Shown one piece after another: positions 12,066 to 15,043 of a DNA stretch of 15,043 bases. The translations under genes were made by a program, and so were the position numbers. How positions within the stretch are numbered: position 1 is the stretch's first letter; every line of letters starts with the position of its first letter. This DNA comes from JAQYVZ01 sp035269105. Its GTDB lineage: Bacteria; Desulfobacterota; Desulfuromonadia; Desulfuromonadales; BM103. The notes under the pieces are model-generated. The model saw only the letters and a program-made list of their open reading frames with translations, was not told the DNA's origin and did not search any database. Location of the stretch: NCBI GenBank assembly GCA_035269105.1, contig DATFJP010000113.1, positions 1 through 15,043 on the forward strand. Direction: 5' to 3'.

Positions 12066-14789
12066 ATGTCGTTGTCCAATCTGAATACCAAGTCTGTCCA
12101 GGCAGAAAAAATGGCTGAATTGGTAGCGGAAAACGCCTATCTCAGAGAGCGGGAGCAGGCCGCAATCCGTTATGTCCGGGAAAAAATCAATCAACTCCTT
12201 ACAGCCATGGGCACCCTCCCCCTCAAGCCGGAGGAACTGGACGACGAAACCCTGTTCTCCCTCGACCCGATCGGCATTCTCAGTAACACTGTGGGCCAGA
12301 TGATCGGCCACCTCAATGATACCAATGCCAGTCTGGCTCTGGCCAATGATGAAATCCAGGCCATTTTCGACTCGGCCGGGGCCGGGATTTTGGTCGTCGA
12401 CCAGGAAATGCGGCTGCAGGCTTTCAACAGGAAAAGCCAGGAATTGTTTTTTGCCGATGACAAAGAGGTCCTGGGCAGGAATTTCCGCGAGGTCATCTGC
12501 GACCCCGGCCTGCCCGCCGAGGACTGCATCTTCGACCTGGTTATGGCACGCGGAGCAACGGTACAGCAGATCGATTTCGTCAACCGGAATCGCCATTTTC
12601 ATGTCATCGGCACGCCGGTGAAGAATCAGATGCAGCAGATTATCCGGGTGGTGCTGGTCTATGCTGATATCACCGATCGTATGCGGATGGAAAAGGCCCT
12701 GCGGGAAGCCGAGGAAAGATCCAGAAGCATTATCGATTCGGTTCAAGCCGGCATTGTCGTCATCGATGCGGACAAGCATGTCGTGGTCGACGCCAACAAT
12801 CTCGCGTTAGAAATGAGCGGTTACCAGCGCGAGGACCTGATCGGCACTTCCTGCCGGAAAGCGATCTGCTCCAACCAGAAAGGTATCTGCCCGATTACCG
12901 ACCTGGGCCAGGACATCGACAATCGGGAGTGCCGCATGATGCGGGCTGACGGGCGGGGTGTCCCGGTTCTGAAGACCGCCACCCGGATCATGCTGGACGG
13001 CCGCCTGCACCTGCTGGAAAGTTTCATCGATATTTCGGCCCGCAAGCAGGCGGAGGAAGCCCTCCGGGACAGCGAACAGCGGTTTCGCAGCCTCTATGAA
13101 CAGGCCCCGCTCGCCTACCAGTCGCTGGACGCTCAGGGCCGCTACCTGGAGGTCAACAAAGCCCTGCTCGAGATGCTCGGCTATGAGCGCGAAGACTTGC
13201 TGGGTCGCTTTGTCGGCAACTTCATGACCGCCGAGTCCCGGCAACTGCTTGAGGAGCGGTTCCCGCAGTTTCTGACTTCGGGGGCGGTCAGCGGGATGGA
13301 ATTCACCCTGCTCCGCAAGGACGACACCCCAATCATTGTTGCCGTCAATGGCAGAGTCGCCCGGGATGCCGCCGGCAATATCCAGCAGACCCACTGCATT
13401 CTGCACAACATCACGGAGCGCAAACAAGCGGAGCAGAAAATTCAGAAACTGGCCTATTACGACTTCCTGACAGATCTGCCCAACCGGCAACTGCTGCAGG
13501 ATCGTCTCAAGCAGGCCCTGGCTCAGGCGCACCGCTACCAACGTCAGGTCGGCGTCCTCTTTCTCGACCTCGATCGCTTCAAGCGCATCAACGACACGCT
13601 CGGGCATGTGTCAGGCGATCGGTTCCTGCAGACGATCGCCGAACGGTTGCGGGAATGTACACGCGAAGCGGATACCGTGGCCCGTCTTGGTGGTGATGAG
13701 TTCGTGATCGTTCTTTCCGCCGTCAACCGGATCCAGGATGTCCTCAATATCGCCTCCGGCATTCTGGAGACTGTCTCCAGGCCGATTCGCCTGGGCGGAC
13801 ATGAGGTCTTCTGCTCCACCAGCATCGGCATCGCCGTTTACCCGATGGACGGTGAGGATGATGAAATTCTCCTGAAGAACGCCGATACCGCCATGTACGC
13901 CGCCAAGGATCGAGGGCGAAACACTTATCAGTTTTTCTCGGAGGAGATGAATCACCGGGCCATGGAGCGGATGACGATCGAAACCCACTTGCGCCGGGCG
14001 TTGAGAAATGAAGAGTTGCTGCTGCATTACCAGCCGCAGATCGATCTGAAAAGCGGCCGGATCATGGGCGTTGAGGCGCTGGTCCGCTGGAATCATCCGA
14101 CCCGGGGATTGGTGGCTCCCAATACCTTCATCCCCCTTGCCGAGGAAAGCGGTTTGATCATTCCTGTCGGCGAATGGGTCCTGCGCACTGCCTGCGCCCA
14201 GGCCAGAACCTGGCAGGAGGCCGGGTTTCCTTTGCAGCGGATTGCCGTCAACCTCTCGGCCCGTCAGTTCAGTCAGGAGGGACTGGTCGATATGATCGAA
14301 ATGATCCTTCGGGAGACGGAACTCGATCCGGACTGCCTGGAACTGGAATTGACCGAAAGCGCCCTCATGACCAGTACCAGCGACGCCATCATGACCCTTA
14401 CCGATCTGCGCGTGCGGGGCATTCATTTGTCGATCGACGACTTTGGGACCGGCTATTCCTCATTGAGCTACCTGAAAGATCTGCCGATCGACCGCATCAA
14501 GATCGCCCAGGAATTCGTTCGCGATATCCCGCAGTGCGAAGATGACGCCACCATCGTCGAGGCGATCATCGCCATGGGCCGCAGTCTGCGCCTGCAGGTG
14601 ATCGCCGAGGGAGTGGAAAACCGCGATCAGCTGGAATTTCTCAAGGAACGCGGCTGCCATGAAATGCAGGGGTATTATTTCAGTCGTCCCCTGCCGGTGG
14701 ACAGCATGACGGATCTGATGCAGACCATGCCGGGCCTGGATGAAATCTGTCTGTTCCAGGGGGCGGCAGGGAAGTCACTTTGCAAGTGA
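12066..14789 (+). CDS. PAS-PAS-PAS-GGDEF-EAL signalling protein (cyclic di-GMP turnover)
   Basis: The 907-residue protein has no signal peptide or membrane segment, so it is probably cytoplasmic. A helical start (to about residue 90) leads to three PAS domains at about 95-215, 220-335 and 340-455, the later two ending in the usual ITER/ISAR-KQAEE linkers. The GGDEF domain (about 460-625) has an intact GGDEF at 542-546 and the RxxD product-inhibition site (READ) five residues before it. The EAL domain (about 640-885) keeps EAL (670-672), the NLSARQF region and DDFGTGYSS (from 791). Both synthesis and breakdown of cyclic di-GMP look possible. The first two PAS domains bear cysteines (C145, C154; C263, C268, C275, C289). 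A TGAGGA site precedes the ATG by 9 bases. It appears to be a single-gene unit. Confidence 0.95.
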   Translation: MSLSNLNTKSVQAEKMAELVAENAYLREREQAAIRYVREKINQLLTAMGTLPLKPEELDDETLFSLDPIGILSNTVGQMIGHLNDTNASLALANDEIQAIFDSAGAGILVVDQEMRLQAFNRKSQELFFADDKEVLGRNFREVICDPGLPAEDCIFDLVMARGATVQQIDFVNRNRHFHVIGTPVKNQMQQIIRVVLVYADITDRMRMEKALREAEERSRSIIDSVQAGIVVIDADKHVVVDANNLALEMSGYQREDLIGTSCRKAICSNQKGICPITDLGQDIDNRECRMMRADGRGVPVLKTATRIMLDGRLHLLESFIDISARKQAEEALRDSEQRFRSLYEQAPLAYQSLDAQGRYLEVNKALLEMLGYEREDLLGRFVGNFMTAESRQLLEERFPQFLTSGAVSGMEFTLLRKDDTPIIVAVNGRVARDAAGNIQQTHCILHNITERKQAEQKIQKLAYYDFLTDLPNRQLLQDRLKQALAQAHRYQRQVGVLFLDLDRFKRINDTLGHVSGDRFLQTIAERLRECTREADTVARLGGDEFVIVLSAVNRIQDVLNIASGILETVSRPIRLGGHEVFCSTSIGIAVYPMDGEDDEILLKNADTAMYAAKDRGRNTYQFFSEEMNHRAMERMTIETHLRRALRNEELLLHYQPQIDLKSGRIMGVEALVRWNHPTRGLVAPNTFIPLAEESGLIIPVGEWVLRTACAQARTWQEAGFPLQRIAVNLSARQFSQEGLVDMIEMILRETELDPDCLELELTESALMTSTSDAIMTLTDLRVRGIHLSIDDFGTGYSSLSYLKDLPIDRIKIAQEFVRDIPQCEDDATIVEAIIAMGRSLRLQVIAEGVENRDQLEFLKERGCHEMQGYYFSRPLPVDSMTDLMQTMPGLDEICLFQGAAGKSLCK

Positions 14790-14873
14790 AAGGGTCCTGT
14801 CGAGGAGGGGGATTGGAGACGGCCCGGACCAATCGGTAACCGCGTCACAGTGAGATGAAGCAGGGCTAAGGGG

Positions 14874-15008
14874 CTCGTACGAATTTGTGGCTTGATGGAT
14901 AACAGGGCGGAGCCGGATCATCCGGTTCCGCCCTGTCTTTGCTGGTGCTATGGCCGGTTCTGCTCCGCCCGTCACGGGCGCCGGCACTCATGGCTTTAAT
15001 TGTACGAG
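14874..15008. repeat. Inverted repeats CTCGTAC / GTACGAG flanking the terminator hairpin
   Basis: CTCGTACGAATT (from 14874) and AATTGTACGAG (14998-15008) are reverse complements apart from one extra base, about 112 bases apart, with the hairpin between them. This could be a small non-autonomous element or chance. Confidence 0.25.
14902..14936 (+). terminator. Long hairpin after the GGDEF/EAL gene, probable terminator
   Basis: A 16-bp stem runs from ACAGGGCGGA (14902-14911) through CCGGA, loop TCA, and TCCGG to TCCGCCCTGT (14927-14936), with one G-T pair. It is followed only by CTTT, so the T-tract is short. It lies 112 bases after the stop. It could serve both the GGDEF/EAL gene and a convergent gene entering from the right. 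Confidence 0.65.
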
Positions 15009-15043
15009 GTTTTGAGTTCCATGCCTTTGCGTGATTCGGGATC
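14996..15043 (-). CDS. Possible C-terminal end of a convergent gene, partial
   Basis: Read leftward from the right edge, one frame gives DPESRKGMELKTSYN and then TAA at 14996-14998. The residues look like a plausible protein end, and the convergent layout would suit a shared terminator hairpin at 14902-14936. Only 15 codons are visible, so the call is weak and the family is not recognised. Confidence 0.25.
   Translation of the reverse strand, partial: DPESRKGMELKTSYN

Noticed and set aside
11825..12118. TTG-initiated frame overlapping the start of the GGDEF/EAL gene
   Set aside because: No ribosome-binding site, overlaps the real gene in another frame, and runs through palindromes and a promoter-like element.
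1..15043. CRISPR array, tRNA, rRNA, transposase or phage genes
   Set aside because: No regularly spaced repeats, cloverleaf-like sequence, conserved rRNA stretch or transposase motif was seen on reading the window.

Overview
The window reads as a chromosomal segment of a GC-rich anaerobic, Gram-negative bacterium, most likely of the Desulfuromonadales/Geobacter group. That placement is an inference. It rests on a DmsE/MtrA-type ten-haem cytochrome next to an MtrB/PioB-type outer-membrane porin, a clear sigma-54 promoter in front of a split, archaeal-type glutamate synthase, and a multi-PAS GGDEF/EAL protein.

Left part (1-2012, minus strand): a two-gene extracellular-electron-transfer module. 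A lipoprotein with ten CXXCH motifs is followed after 15 bases by an outer-membrane beta-barrel partner, which runs off the left edge and carries one CXXCH of its own. Divergent from it (2273-3981, plus strand) lie a LysR-type regulator and a beta-class carbonic anhydrase. The 260-base divergent spacer has a -10-like box and a perfect TATATG-N6-CATATA inverted repeat just before the regulator.

Middle (3982-6155): a non-coding stretch with a hairpin and a short 8-bp tandem repeat, a small J-domain protein on the minus strand, a 59-residue unrecognised small protein with a strong ribosome-binding site, and a branched-chain amino-acid aminotransferase (ilvE).

Right-centre (6156-11678): a textbook -24/-12 promoter with an IHF-like site drives a three-gene glutamate synthase operon. 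It encodes a class II glutamine amidotransferase subunit, an FMN/Fe-S synthase subunit with an N-terminal ferredoxin module, and a fusion of the GXGXG domain with a GltD-type FAD/NAD(P) oxidoreductase. A strong rho-independent terminator closes it. Together with ilvE this forms a nitrogen-assimilation neighbourhood: the synthase makes the glutamate that the aminotransferase uses as amino donor.

Right end (11679-15043): a regulatory spacer with two inverted repeats and a possible second sigma-54 promoter, then a 907-residue PAS-PAS-PAS-GGDEF-EAL protein, then a terminator-like hairpin. The last 48 bases may be the end of a convergent gene. I see no tRNA, rRNA, CRISPR array, transposase or phage gene. 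The families are all known; the points worth a second look are the haem motif inside the porin, the cysteine-bearing PAS domains, the domain fusion in glutamate synthase and several regulatory repeats. I do not see a convincing wholly new system.
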